Part shown: positions 47,427-55,391 of the stretch, piece after piece | Position numbering within the stretch: the first letter of the stretch is position 1 | How the letters are laid out: each line of letters begins with the position of its first letter | Notes under the pieces: model-generated | The model's database searches: none | Told to the model about the DNA's origin: nothing | Seen by the model: the letters and a program-made list of their open reading frames with translations, nothing else | Translations under genes and position numbers: made by a program | Source of the DNA: Hymenobacter radiodurans | GTDB taxonomy: Bacteria > Bacteroidota > Bacteroidia > Cytophagales > Hymenobacteraceae | Assembly: GCF_004355185.1 (NCBI RefSeq) | Contig: NZ_CP037921.1 | Coordinates: 62,001-126,000, forward strand | Direction: 5' to 3' | DNA: 64,000 nt

Positions 47427-48353
47427 TTAGAATAGCGCAGCCTCATCCTGGATTTCGTCCATACTGTCTTGTTCCAGGTCTCCATAAGACAGCTTGATGG
47501 TCACCGTTGTTCCGGGGAAATCAATACCAGGCAAACTGTGTAGGCTTTCCTTGCCATCGCGGCTCAAATGGTAGAGGGCGTGGGAAGTTTGTATGGTGAG
47601 AGTACCCCGCAGCGCCGTAAGACCAACCCGAAGGGTGTCCAAGCCACGTCCTTTGTTATGCGGCCGGGAATGAGAAGAGAAATGTAGCTCCGTGGCTTTC
47701 CGAAGTGCTTCAACCGGAATTAACTCCGGCTCCTGACGACTTCTGAGAAACCGGTTGACCGAGGTAGGAATACCCATCCCAAAATCAGATACGGAGGCAA
47801 ATAGCCGTTTGGTCGTGGGGTAGTACTGAAGCATACCGAAAGCAGAGCGTTCCGTAGCGCCTTCGGCAAAGGCATGATCAAAGACATTATTGAACAGCTC
47901 CGTCAGATAAGTGGGCAGGAAGCTAATGTCTTTATCCTCGAAGAAACGATACTTGAAGTGGTCATAAGCGCTCAATACGTAATCGGTCATGAGTTCCGGC
48001 GAGGCTTTCCACACGGCAAAGGCAGTGGGATCATCCATGGGGGTAAACCCGGTGTGCTCGGTTGGCCTCTCCGTGCCCCACATATCCAGAAAACCAATGT
48101 TTTGGAGATAGCTATACGCCGGGGAAGCGCTGGGAGTAAAAGCGATGGGGATGCCCGCTGCGTAGTATTCTTCCAACAGGCAGGCTAGCGAGACGACATG
48201 GTGGGGCTTGACTGTGTGCGGTCCATCGAGCGTGATTCTTACACTCGTAAGTCCAGGCGTGGTGGCCTGCACCCTGACGTAGCGGTTCTCCAGCAGGAAG
48301 GCAGCAAGATCCTGGCTGGTGAGATAGGCATCAAAAGGGATTGTATGCTGCAT
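47427..48353 (-). CDS. HATPase-domain (GHKL) ATP-binding protein
   Basis: 308 residues. The C-terminal GHKL ATPase fold is clear: the N box YLTELFNNVFDHA, the G1 box SVSDFGMGIP, the G2 box HNKGRGLDTLR, and the final strand GTTVTIKL. The N-terminal ~130 residues form an unrecognised domain. No dimerisation/His-phosphorylation helix is present, so it is an anti-sigma-type or MutL-like ATPase rather than a classic sensor kinase. It is paired with the STAS-like protein downstream. Such pairs occur in accessory regions, some of them with defence genes. Confidence 0.82.
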   Translation of the reverse strand: MQHTIPFDAYLTSQDLAAFLLENRYVRVQATTPGLTSVRITLDGPHTVKPHHVVSLACLLEEYYAAGIPIAFTPSASPAYSYLQNIGFLDMWGTERPTEHTGFTPMDDPTAFAVWKASPELMTDYVLSAYDHFKYRFFEDKDISFLPTYLTELFNNVFDHAFAEGATERSAFGMLQYYPTTKRLFASVSDFGMGIPTSVNRFLRSRQEPELIPVEALRKATELHFSSHSRPHNKGRGLDTLRVGLTALRGTLTIQTSHALYHLSRDGKESLHSLPGIDFPGTTVTIKLSYGDLEQDSMDEIQDEAALF

Positions 48354-49175
48354 TCCGGTTTAGTAGACGAATAAGTCAGCAAGATAAAGGGCCTTGCTCA
48401 TTCCTGTTGTCTGAAGGCATGGTTGTATCACATGAGCTACTGCCCAAAAGATCTAACAATAGCCACCTTTTTCCATGGCGTCACACTTGTTCAACGGGCG
48501 TTTATGATCTGTTACAAAGTATTTGAATAGATAACTAATGAGACTACCGCTGCCTTAGGGTATAGCCATCTATTCTTGCGGTGTGACTTTTGCTCAACGC
48601 TTTTGTCTGCTGCTCGGTAGCAAAGTAATCATCCAGATTGTAGTAGGTACCGAAGCAAGCCGAAGCTGAAAAAGGCATACGGATATACTCCTGCTACTTA
48701 CGCTTAGTAGATCGGATCTTTAGCCGTGTTACCCCTTACAAAAAATCGGCAGCCTTCTTGTACAAGGCAAATCATTAGCTTGCTGAGGAGAAGTGCGCAT
48801 AAAAAATCTTCCTCAGCACTCCGATTATTTTGACATCTATCTATTACACGCGAACGTGTCTTTTCAGGACGCATAATAACCTTTCCCACTATTTTATCAC
48901 CCTACAGTTGTAATAGTCTCCTGGCGTTAGCTGGCTTACGCACGACAATCTTCTTATCCTAGGCAGTGCAGATCGTTGCTACACAGGATGAGGAGTTGTC
49001 TTTCCGCTCGGAAGCACCGCTCGCCTAGCTCCTGCTGAATACTTTGTTCGGACTGGCCCTTGCTTGTAGCAATTGTCCTTACTGATGTGATATAGTAGCG
49101 CAGCTATGCATGCATGTGTATGTAAGCTGCGTCTGTAAGCCTTTTCAATTCTCCTTATTCAAGCTTACACTTTTA
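48354..49175. other. AT-rich intergenic stretch, nothing recognised
   Basis: About 820 bases between the divergent HATPase and TM2 genes. It must hold both promoters. Short open frames on either strand show no protein-like content, and no strong hairpin or repeat was noticed. Confidence 0.4.
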
Positions 49176-49661
49176 ATGAAGAACAAAACTACCGCCGCCG
49201 TACTAGCCTTCTTTTTCGGAAGCATCGGCATCCAGTACTTTTATTTAGGCAAGCCCCTTAAAGGTGCCCTCTGCATCCTTTTTTGCTGGACGCTCATTCC
49301 TTGCCTGATCGCGCTGATCCATGTAATCTATTACCTAACCGTATCGGAGGCTGTTTTCAATGCAACCTACAATCCGCCGCCTGTCCGTGTTGCCCAACCA
49401 GTAGCAGTAACACGGCCCGCCCAGCAGCCGGCAACTGTGGCCCGTGCGACCCCCGTTGTATCAGGTCCTTCTCCGCAACCGGCCACCCCGCCAGCAATTA
49501 GGTCGAGCATGAGGCCCGCTTACCCTTCCATGCGACGAGCTAGGCAACAGCCAGAAGCTATTTTGAAGGCGGATGAGTTGCTCCACCTGCTCGCATTAAA
49601 GGAGAAAGGAGCCTTGACAGAAGCTGAATACATTGTTGAAAAAGCCCGTCTATTGGTATAA
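49176..49661 (+). CDS. TM2-domain protein with SHOCT-like tail
   Basis: 161 residues from the ATG at 49176. Residues 1-70 are a TM2 domain: AAVLAFFFGSIGIQYFYLG with the conserved G-x-x-x-x-Y-F/Y pattern, then two membrane helices joined by a short turn. A Pro-rich linker follows. The C-terminal LLHLLALKEKGALTEAEYI resembles the SHOCT oligomerisation motif. The function of such proteins is unknown. It lies 17 bases before the DUF4041 gene and was probably co-transcribed with it. Confidence 0.82.
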   Translation: MKNKTTAAVLAFFFGSIGIQYFYLGKPLKGALCILFCWTLIPCLIALIHVIYYLTVSEAVFNATYNPPPVRVAQPVAVTRPAQQPATVARATPVVSGPSPQPATPPAIRSSMRPAYPSMRRARQQPEAILKADELLHLLALKEKGALTEAEYIVEKARLLV

Positions 49662-49678
49662 TTCTACTTTTCTCGCGT

Positions 49679-51181
49679 ATGCAAACAATTCCTACTCTAG
49701 TTCTTGTCTGCCTAGCCTTGGCAGGTATCTCCTTCTTTTTATTCAAGCAACTGCAGCGTCGCTCCGCTGAGCGTGATCAAGCCAAGCAGGAAGCCGCGGA
49801 AGCGACTATACAGCATCAGGTCATGGTGGAGGAAATCTCCCGGCACCGGGAGGCGGACCGCTTCGCAGCAGAGGCGCAAGCTCAGCTCGTCGCTACCCAA
49901 CACCAGCAGCAACTGCACCAAGCTCAACAGGCAGTAGACGAGCTTCTACTTCGATTCAAGCCTATCACGGATGTGGAAGAGGAACGGCAGCGCGTACTCG
50001 ACCAGGTCCAGGAACTGGAAGAGCAGCATCTACAGCACCAAGATACCCAGCGTACGTTTGAGCAGGCTATCACCATCCTAAAAACGGAATTTAAAGCCTT
50101 AGATGAGGAGGCGAACCTCCAATCTTTCGGCCATTATACTCCCCGTTACGACTTTGTCACCTCGGTCGAGTATCAGCAAAAACTGGAAGCGATTCGCCGG
50201 GGGCAGAAGGAACTCATTACGCTGGGTCTGGCCGCTAAGTGCGCCACGAGCTGGGAGGTCAACGGCAGTGTCAGCGAAGGCCGCAAGAAAACCAACCAGT
50301 ACTTGAAGCTGATGTTACGCGGCTTTAATGGAGAGTCGGACGCGGCCATCGCCAAAGTGAAGTACAACAACGTGACCGTGATGGAAACACGCATTACTAA
50401 AGCGTTCGATGCCATCAACAAGCTAGCCACGGCGCAGGATGCGTCCCTGTCAGCCAGCTACCTGAACCTGAAACTGGAGGAACTTTATCTCGTGCACGAA
50501 TTTCAGGAGAAGGTGCAGGAGGAACGGGAGGTGCAGCGCCAAATCCGGGAACAGATGCGCGAAGAGGAATTGGCGCAACGCGAGTTGGACAAAGCCCGCT
50601 CGGATGCCGAAAAGGAGGAGCGCCGGTACGCGGAAGCCTTGCGTAAAGCCCAGCAGGAAGTGGAACAAGCAACGGGAGAGAAGCAGCAGAAGCTCTTGGC
50701 GCAGATCCAGGCGCTGCAAGAGCAGCTCACGCAAGCGGCCCAACTCAAGCAGAAGGCTATTTCGCAAGCCCAGCTTACCCGCTCCGGACACGTGTACGTC
50801 ATTTCCAACATTGGCTCTTTTGGAGAAAACGTGTACAAAATCGGCATGACGCGCCGTTTAGATCCGCTCGACCGAGTAAAGGAATTGGGGGATGCCTCCG
50901 TCCCCTTCCATTTCGATGTGCATGCCGTCATCTACTGCGATGATGCTCCCAAGCTGGAAAACAACTTGCACAAGGCTTTTCACCAGCGCCGGGTAAACTG
51001 CGTGAATGAGCGGAAAGAGTTCTTCAATGTGAGCTTACCCGAAATTGCCGAGGCAGTACTAGCCAACCATGGGACGATAGAGTTCCTGCATGAAGCGGAA
51101 GCCGTCGAGTACCGGAAAAGCCGCGCCATTCTACAAGAACGCGCCGCGGAAAAAGTGCTCCCTCTCCTAGCTTCAAGTTAA
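49679..51181 (+). CDS. Membrane-anchored DUF4041 protein with GIY-YIG (T5orf172-type) nuclease domain
   Basis: 500 residues. An N-terminal helix (LVLVCLALAGISFFLFKQL) is followed by a long coiled coil and the DUF4041 domain (about 110-270; FGHYTPRYDFVTSVEYQQKLE). A second Gln/Glu-rich coiled coil comes next. Residues ~368-460 form a T5orf172-type GIY-YIG domain: GHVYVISNIGSFGENVYKIGMT with the GIY/YIG-equivalent pair, then KLENNLHKAFH with the catalytic-type Glu. This domain order is known in phage and mobile-element proteins. A membrane anchor suggests action on incoming DNA, which is inference. Confidence 0.85.
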   Translation: MQTIPTLVLVCLALAGISFFLFKQLQRRSAERDQAKQEAAEATIQHQVMVEEISRHREADRFAAEAQAQLVATQHQQQLHQAQQAVDELLLRFKPITDVEEERQRVLDQVQELEEQHLQHQDTQRTFEQAITILKTEFKALDEEANLQSFGHYTPRYDFVTSVEYQQKLEAIRRGQKELITLGLAAKCATSWEVNGSVSEGRKKTNQYLKLMLRGFNGESDAAIAKVKYNNVTVMETRITKAFDAINKLATAQDASLSASYLNLKLEELYLVHEFQEKVQEEREVQRQIREQMREEELAQRELDKARSDAEKEERRYAEALRKAQQEVEQATGEKQQKLLAQIQALQEQLTQAAQLKQKAISQAQLTRSGHVYVISNIGSFGENVYKIGMTRRLDPLDRVKELGDASVPFHFDVHAVIYCDDAPKLENNLHKAFHQRRVNCVNERKEFFNVSLPEIAEAVLANHGTIEFLHEAEAVEYRKSRAILQERAAEKVLPLLASS

Positions 51182-51321
51182 ACTCACTTCTTCAGTGATT
51201 CAACCTGGCAGCCGTTACCAATTTAAATCTAGTGCACCCCTCTTTACGCAAGTAAGGGGCGATGCTGGATACCCTACTTTATATAAGTAACACAGCTCGA
51301 TATATTCAAAATAATAATAAA

Positions 51322-51993
51322 ATGAAAAAGATTTCCGTAAAGAATATTGTAACATTTAGAAATAAGACTGAAAAAAGTCAAAAAACTTTTCTTAATAGTT
51401 TAGGCAAAAGGAATGAGGCAAGCTTGGATGGCGGCGGCGATTATTGGGTGCGAAGCCTGAGCGCTTTAAGCAATGCCGTAAAAGCGAAGAATACGGAACC
51501 AATTAAGGAGAAAATAACGGATATATTGAATGACTTTAAGCCAGGTATGATAAAACAGACAAAGGATATGTATGAGAGAAACCTCAGCATCCTTCATAAT
51601 TATGAGGATTTTAATGTTAGCAGTTGGCTACCCGAGGATGCCAGGATATTAAGTAAAAATAGTAAGAAGGCAATTATAGATATAAGTAACTTGCCTGTGC
51701 AAATAACACCTAGCCAAGTATATTCATTTGAGGAGAAGGAAAACAACTACGTTGGCGCAATTTGGTTCTTAGCCAAGTTAGAAGGTTTCAAAAAGGAAGA
51801 ACTGGGTATTTTTGCTGAAGCTCTTCACATCTATATGGTCGCAAATTTTGGGAACAACCATCATGTAAGTGCTAAGAATTGCTTGATTGTTGATGTTCTT
51901 AATAAAGTGGAGATCAATTATCAAATGATAGTTGATGAAGAAATTCCATCTCTACTGTTTGCAACGCTGGAAAGCATAAAAAGCACTAGATAA
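51322..51993 (+). CDS. AT-rich hypothetical protein
   Basis: 223 residues from the ATG at 51322, not recognised. It is Lys/Asn-rich and cytoplasmic, with no membrane segment. A helical N-terminal half (SLSALSNAVKAKNTEPIKEKITDIL) is followed by the segment EKENNYVGAIWFLAKLEGFKKEELG. GC is much lower than in the core genes, which suggests acquisition by transfer. It is followed 75 bases on by another small AT-rich gene in the same direction. Confidence 0.6.
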   Translation: MKKISVKNIVTFRNKTEKSQKTFLNSLGKRNEASLDGGGDYWVRSLSALSNAVKAKNTEPIKEKITDILNDFKPGMIKQTKDMYERNLSILHNYEDFNVSSWLPEDARILSKNSKKAIIDISNLPVQITPSQVYSFEEKENNYVGAIWFLAKLEGFKKEELGIFAEALHIYMVANFGNNHHVSAKNCLIVDVLNKVEINYQMIVDEEIPSLLFATLESIKSTR

Positions 51994-52068
51994 ATACAGG
52001 AAATACATAAACAGTAATAGACGAGCTCGTTTGCTCATACCTTGCTGTACACAATAAGTCACTCCATA

Positions 52069-52419
52069 ATGGCTGTTTACATTACACTTAAAGAAAATAT
52101 TGAACCAGAAGTACTTCTGCGTTTGATAAAAGAAAAGATTGAAGATAAAAGCATCAAAACTTGGGAATGTGCAACTACACCTGAGTATACCTTTATGCAT
52201 ACACCAGGTGAACCAGGAGATCAGCAATGGAATGAGGGTGCTCGTCTTCAAGTAGATTCAATAGTTAAGCCTCTAAAGCTGTACTATAAGTTAAGGCCTA
52301 ACGCTGAAGTAAGAAAAGGGACATATGGAGTACTTAATGGGCGCTTCGTAGAGTTGCTTTTTAATCATTTCTCGCATTTAATAGACGCTGTACAAGTCGT
52401 TGATCTAAGAAATAAGTAA
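52069..52419 (+). CDS. AT-rich hypothetical protein
   Basis: 116 residues from the ATG at 52069 (MAVYITLKENIEPEVLLRL), not recognised. It is a soluble alpha/beta-type sequence with EYTFMHTPGEPGDQQWNEGA and FVELLFNHFSHLIDAVQVVD. The size and composition are like those of small immunity or antitoxin-type proteins, but no toxin partner is identified. A terminator follows immediately. Confidence 0.6.
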   Translation: MAVYITLKENIEPEVLLRLIKEKIEDKSIKTWECATTPEYTFMHTPGEPGDQQWNEGARLQVDSIVKPLKLYYKLRPNAEVRKGTYGVLNGRFVELLFNHFSHLIDAVQVVDLRNK

Positions 52420-52430
52420 AAAGCAAAAAA

Positions 52431-52459
52431 CCCCGTTATCAATTGTAGCGGGGCTTTTT
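52431..52459 (+). terminator. Intrinsic terminator
   Basis: Arms 52431-52438 and 52446-52453 pair over 8 bp with one G·U, followed by CTTTTTA. It lies 12 bases after the stop of the gene ending at 52419. Confidence 0.75.
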
Positions 52460-52496
52460 ATTTAATAGCTTTTATAAGTTACCAAATCAATAAAAT

Positions 52497-52739
52497 TTAA
52501 CGGCGGTTGGCATACTTCACTTTACGCGGATCCGTGCTGCCATAATAGCGGGGTAGGTATTAAGTGTTGAGATTCTAGACGCCTAGTTAGCCCACTTTGG
52601 ATACGGCTGCGCTGCTGGGGCCCGTGCTTGTTTCGGCACTTTCTCCTTTTTAGCTGTGCCTTCGATGGTTTAGCTCTCTGGCGCGGCAGTCGTAGAGGAT
52701 AGAATTTGGGCGGTAACACTAGCCCTCATGGTGCCTAGG
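52497..52739 (-). pseudogene. Degraded small gene with in-frame stops
   Basis: From the ATG at 52739 a frame reads MRASVTAQILSSTTAAPES, then a TAA, then the basic stretch TIEGTAKKEKVPKQARAPAA and PYPKWAN, then a TAG. After a frame change it ends YYGSTDPRKVKYANRR and a TAA at 52497. The protein-like character across two stops and one shift suggests a decayed exported or phage-type small protein. I cannot name the family. Confidence 0.35.
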
Positions 52740-52853
52740 GCAGCCGCAGTAACTAGAATATAGCGCTTAATAAATGAAAAAGTGAGGTTTAGGATCGTTG
52801 AAGAACCCAAACCTCACCATTTACGAAGCCAGCGCGAAGGATAGAAAAAAGCT

Positions 52854-53129
52854 TTATTTCTTACGGCCAAGCTGTTTGTCAATACTTACTTGAGCTTTAC
52901 TGAGAGTCTCCTCAATATAATCGGTGACTCTAGAATTGTATTTCTCCATAAGGGTATATATATGCTCATCTGCCTCTGCTTCTGACATATGCCCACCTCG
53001 AACTAGCAACTCTTTTTGCAGTTCAACGGAAACATTTTGTAGGGTCATCAAGTGCCTAATAGTCTCTAATGTAACAGAGGGCGCATTTTCAGCAGTTATA
53101 TATACTGGAGATTTGGGTGTTTCAGCCAT
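52854..53129 (-). CDS. Small hypothetical helical protein
   Basis: 91 residues from the ATG at 53129 (MAETPKSPVYITAENAP), not recognised. Mostly helical and acidic-basic: TLETIRHLMTLQNVSVELQ, EAEADEHIYTLMEKYN and IEETLSKAQVSIDKQLGRK. There is no membrane segment. The size and charge pattern would suit an antitoxin or a DNA-element accessory protein, but nothing in the sequence decides this. It lies next to a resolvase relic. Confidence 0.5.
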   Translation of the reverse strand: MAETPKSPVYITAENAPSVTLETIRHLMTLQNVSVELQKELLVRGGHMSEAEADEHIYTLMEKYNSRVTDYIEETLSKAQVSIDKQLGRKK

Positions 53130-53205
53130 TACTAAAAGAGTTTGTCGTGAGATAAGATTGTACAATTAGCTAATCTTTTTCGATTTATGATATCCTCTAC
53201 AGGGG

Positions 53206-53460
53206 TTACTGTTTTAAATACTTGGCCATGGTGCTAGAAGGTATACCCAGCACAGTACTAATAGCGCGGTCAGAAATGCCGGTTGCCTTCGGGTGTTTCA
53301 CGTGTGCTACCTTCTCGGAGCCAACATTGGGCCGTCCAATACTCTTTCCCTTTTCCTTGGCCCGACTCATGCCTGCTTTGGTTCGCTCCCCTAATCGCAC
53401 CTTCTCTTATTTGGCGATAGCCGCCAGAATACTGATAATGGCATCCTCGAACAGCCAGTG
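53206..53460 (-). pseudogene. C-terminal fragment of a serine resolvase/invertase
   Basis: The minus strand reads LFEDAIISILAAIAK, a TAA, then EKVRLGERTKAGMSRAKEKG and GKSIGRPNV, followed by a helix-turn-helix (GISDRAISTVLGIPSSTMAKYL). This is the end of the catalytic domain and the DNA-binding domain of a resolvase. A sense codon (usually Gln) is replaced by TAA, and the N-terminal ~100 residues with the active serine are absent. It is a decayed recombinase, next to a perfect 20-bp hairpin. Confidence 0.75.
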
Positions 53461-53496
53461 CTATCTAGGTAACGGTTGGTAAATAATAGAATTATC

Positions 53497-53540
53497 TCCG
53501 CAAAGGTCCCGAAAACCGCAGTTTTCGGGACCTTTGCGGA
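53497..53540 (+). repeat. Perfect 20-bp inverted repeat with 4-nt loop
   Basis: Arms 53497-53516 and 53521-53540 are perfectly complementary; the loop is CGCA. AGGCC and a T6 run follow, so on the plus strand it could be a very strong terminator. It lies just upstream of the resolvase relic, so a transposon end or recombination site is also possible. Confidence 0.7.
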
Positions 53541-54266
53541 AGGCCTTTTTTGGACACTTAAATTGTAGCTTATTGCATCTAAACTACTGGGTTATAGCCG
53601 TACCGTTTTGAGTTCGTTCTGCTCGCCTCTATTTCCTGGTATCCAGCGGGAGACTATTCGTGCCGTTGTGGGAACACCTGATGCTAGTATGTCACAAGAT
53701 CCTAGCTAGTTGCTCATCCTGAAGGTAATTAGTTTATGCACTGTATTACCTGTCAGAATTATGTAATCAGCATTCACCACCTAAGGAAAGCGAGAACTGA
53801 TGTTACGGTGGGCCAGCGTTAGTCTTGGATTTAGCGACCAAGAAATGATGCCAGGGGAGTAGGAACTTCGGGCGTTGTCTTAAGAGTTGGTTTAACTTAT
53901 ACCTGAGCTGCTTTTACGAGCTAAGGTTAGCTTTCTTTGTTGAGCATCACTTTTGAATGAAACTAATCCAGCAACAAAAGGTGAGTAGCATAAACATGCT
54001 GATTTACAGCGCGATTGACAACTAACCACACCAGTTGTAATCTTCTGTAATCAAATAAAATTTCTTTTGTACCTTTGCACTCCCAGTAAGAAAGACGGTT
54101 CTGGAGGGTCTAGACCCTTCGAAATTATTGGGCTGACAATTAGCATATTGATAATTTCCATTGATTGGATAACAAAAAATATTTTGCTAGAAACATCACA
54201 ATTTGAAATGTTCTCTTACATTTGCAATGTGCCCAGTTAAGTGTTATTATCTTGTTGTTAATCAAG
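53541..54266. other. AT-rich non-coding stretch with promoter-like elements and a palindrome
   Basis: About 725 bases with no recognised gene. Two Bacteroidota -7-like elements (TAnnTTTG) stand at 54070-54077 (TACCTTTG) and 54214-54221 (TACATTTG). Neither has a -33 TTTG at the expected distance. A perfect 14-bp palindrome lies at 54105-54118, about 30 bases after the first element. Confidence 0.4.
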
Positions 54267-54365
54267 ATGTTTAGTCAAGAAAAGATGCCGAATCATCGCA
54301 TGACAAAACGACAAAAGCATAGACATCAAAACTTGTTTGTTTCAGCACACAAAAACAGCCAGTAA
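54267..54365 (+). CDS. Possible 32-residue basic peptide
   Basis: The ATG at 54267 opens a frame of 32 codons ending TAA. The peptide is His/Lys/Arg-rich (MTKRQKHRHQNLF in the middle). A TACATTTG promoter-like element lies 46 bases upstream. The stop codon lies in the left arm of a perfect 11-bp hairpin (54354-54364 with 54374-54384). The arrangement promoter, small frame, hairpin suggests a transcript, but the coding nature is unproven. Confidence 0.25.
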   Translation: MFSQEKMPNHRMTKRQKHRHQNLFVSAHKNSQ

Positions 54366-54464
54366 GAATAACCTACTGGCTGTTGGACACCCAACTTGGA
54401 TGCCACCGATGCTCCAATCGAACGAAAAGCAGCTGCTTAACGACGATAAAATAATTCGGGAATG

Positions 54465-54587
54465 CTAACGTTTCTTTAGCTTATCCACAGGAATGCGGAA
54501 TACACCGCCCCCCTTTTTGTACACCCGCACACCCTTTATCGTTATATAGGGGCTGTAGATATACTCTTGGTTCTCATCGCGCTTCAT
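54465..54587 (-). CDS. Small 40-residue basic protein
   Basis: The ATG at 54587 opens MKRDENQEYIYSPYITIKG, continuing VRVYKKGGGVFRIPVDKLKK and ending at a TAG. The alternation YIYSPYITIKGVRVY and a Lys-rich end look like a genuine small beta-type protein. I believe similar short proteins occur in other Cytophagales, but I cannot name a family. The 5' side on this strand is an unusually structured 150-bp region (54613-54763). Confidence 0.45.
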   Translation of the reverse strand: MKRDENQEYIYSPYITIKGVRVYKKGGGVFRIPVDKLKKR

Positions 54588-54612
54588 GGCTCAGATGGAC
54601 TAAGGGTAATTT

Positions 54613-54763
54613 CGATGTGGTCTGTCTGGTAAACAGTTCACATCGCCGAATGCCCTACTGCGTTTCAGTAGGCGGTCACTGAGAGCGATTGTTGGTAGCA
54701 ATCGCTCTTATGCTTTAAATGGTATTACTCTGCTCAAGGCCGACCATAATGGTTGGCTTTTTT
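54613..54763 (+). ncRNA. Candidate structured RNA with four hairpins
   Basis: Four separate perfect or near-perfect stems follow one another: 54613-54619 with 54639-54645 (7 bp), 54654-54660 with 54666-54672 (7 bp), 54682-54691 with 54699-54708 (10 bp), and 54739-54745 with 54751-54757 (7 bp, one G·U). A T6 run follows the last stem, which makes it a plus-strand terminator. The block could be a ~150-nt small RNA on the plus strand. It could instead be the leader of the 40-residue protein on the minus strand. It matches no RNA class I know. Confidence 0.4.
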
Positions 54764-54868
54764 GCTAAGAATGTTGTGGTAGCACCCTCTTAGGTATAGC
54801 AAATATACAAATAGGTTTTGGATGCCGCACAAGCGCTTTGCAATCTTTTTTGAAGGTGGAGTAGGTCA

Positions 54869-55305
54869 AAGTCTTTTGCGTGGCTTATAGAGGCTTATTT
54901 GGCCCTCCAACGATCGATTTTCAGTGGGGGTGTAACACTTGGTGTGATTTACGAAGGTGGGCCTCTAACAAAATTAGCAATTGGATAAATTGCATTTATT
55001 ATTGTGCGAAGTTGAGCTATAGGTTAAAATATTTATATCACAAGAATCTTAGATCCCGTACTAGATGATTCATACTAGGTGTTAGTAGTAGATAACACAT
55101 CTATTCCTAATCTTCCAGTAGGAACTACAGTTCTTCTTGACTACTTGTATTCTGAGTCGTCTCTACATTATTATAGCGATCGGGCTGCACTTGACCGACT
55201 AACCAAGATGACTTCGCTATTACTATAGGGCGTGATAAGCCAGTAACCGGGCTGAATGGTATCGAGAAAGCAATGAATCTGGCTAATGTGCTGACGAGTG
55301 GTTAA
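54869..55305 (+). pseudogene. Decayed AT-rich gene, family not identified
   Basis: One frame keeps protein-like blocks between stop codons: FSGGVTLGVIYEGGPLTKLA, ITRILDPVLDDSY and NTSIPNLPVGTTVLLDYLYS. It then shifts to a second frame reading DFAITIGRDKPVTGLNGIEK and AMNLANVLTSG before a TAA at 55303-55305. The blocks follow each other in order, which is unlikely in random sequence. Four or more stops and the shift show it is dead. A restriction specificity subunit or a patatin-like protein crossed my mind; neither is supported enough to assign. Confidence 0.35.
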
Positions 55306-55391
55306 GGGTGATATTCGTTCTTTGGTAAGCTTTTCCTGGTGGAAGTTGAGCCTTGATTACATGTATCTGCCCGTTGCAGATGAAAAGTGGA

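Noticed and set aside
52522..52719. 65-codon minus-strand frame
   Set aside because: It is the wrong frame of the decayed gene at 52497-52739, whose real frame shows better protein character.
54880..55068. 62-codon plus-strand frame
   Set aside because: It lies in a different frame from the protein-like blocks of the relic at 54869-55305 and has no protein-like pattern.
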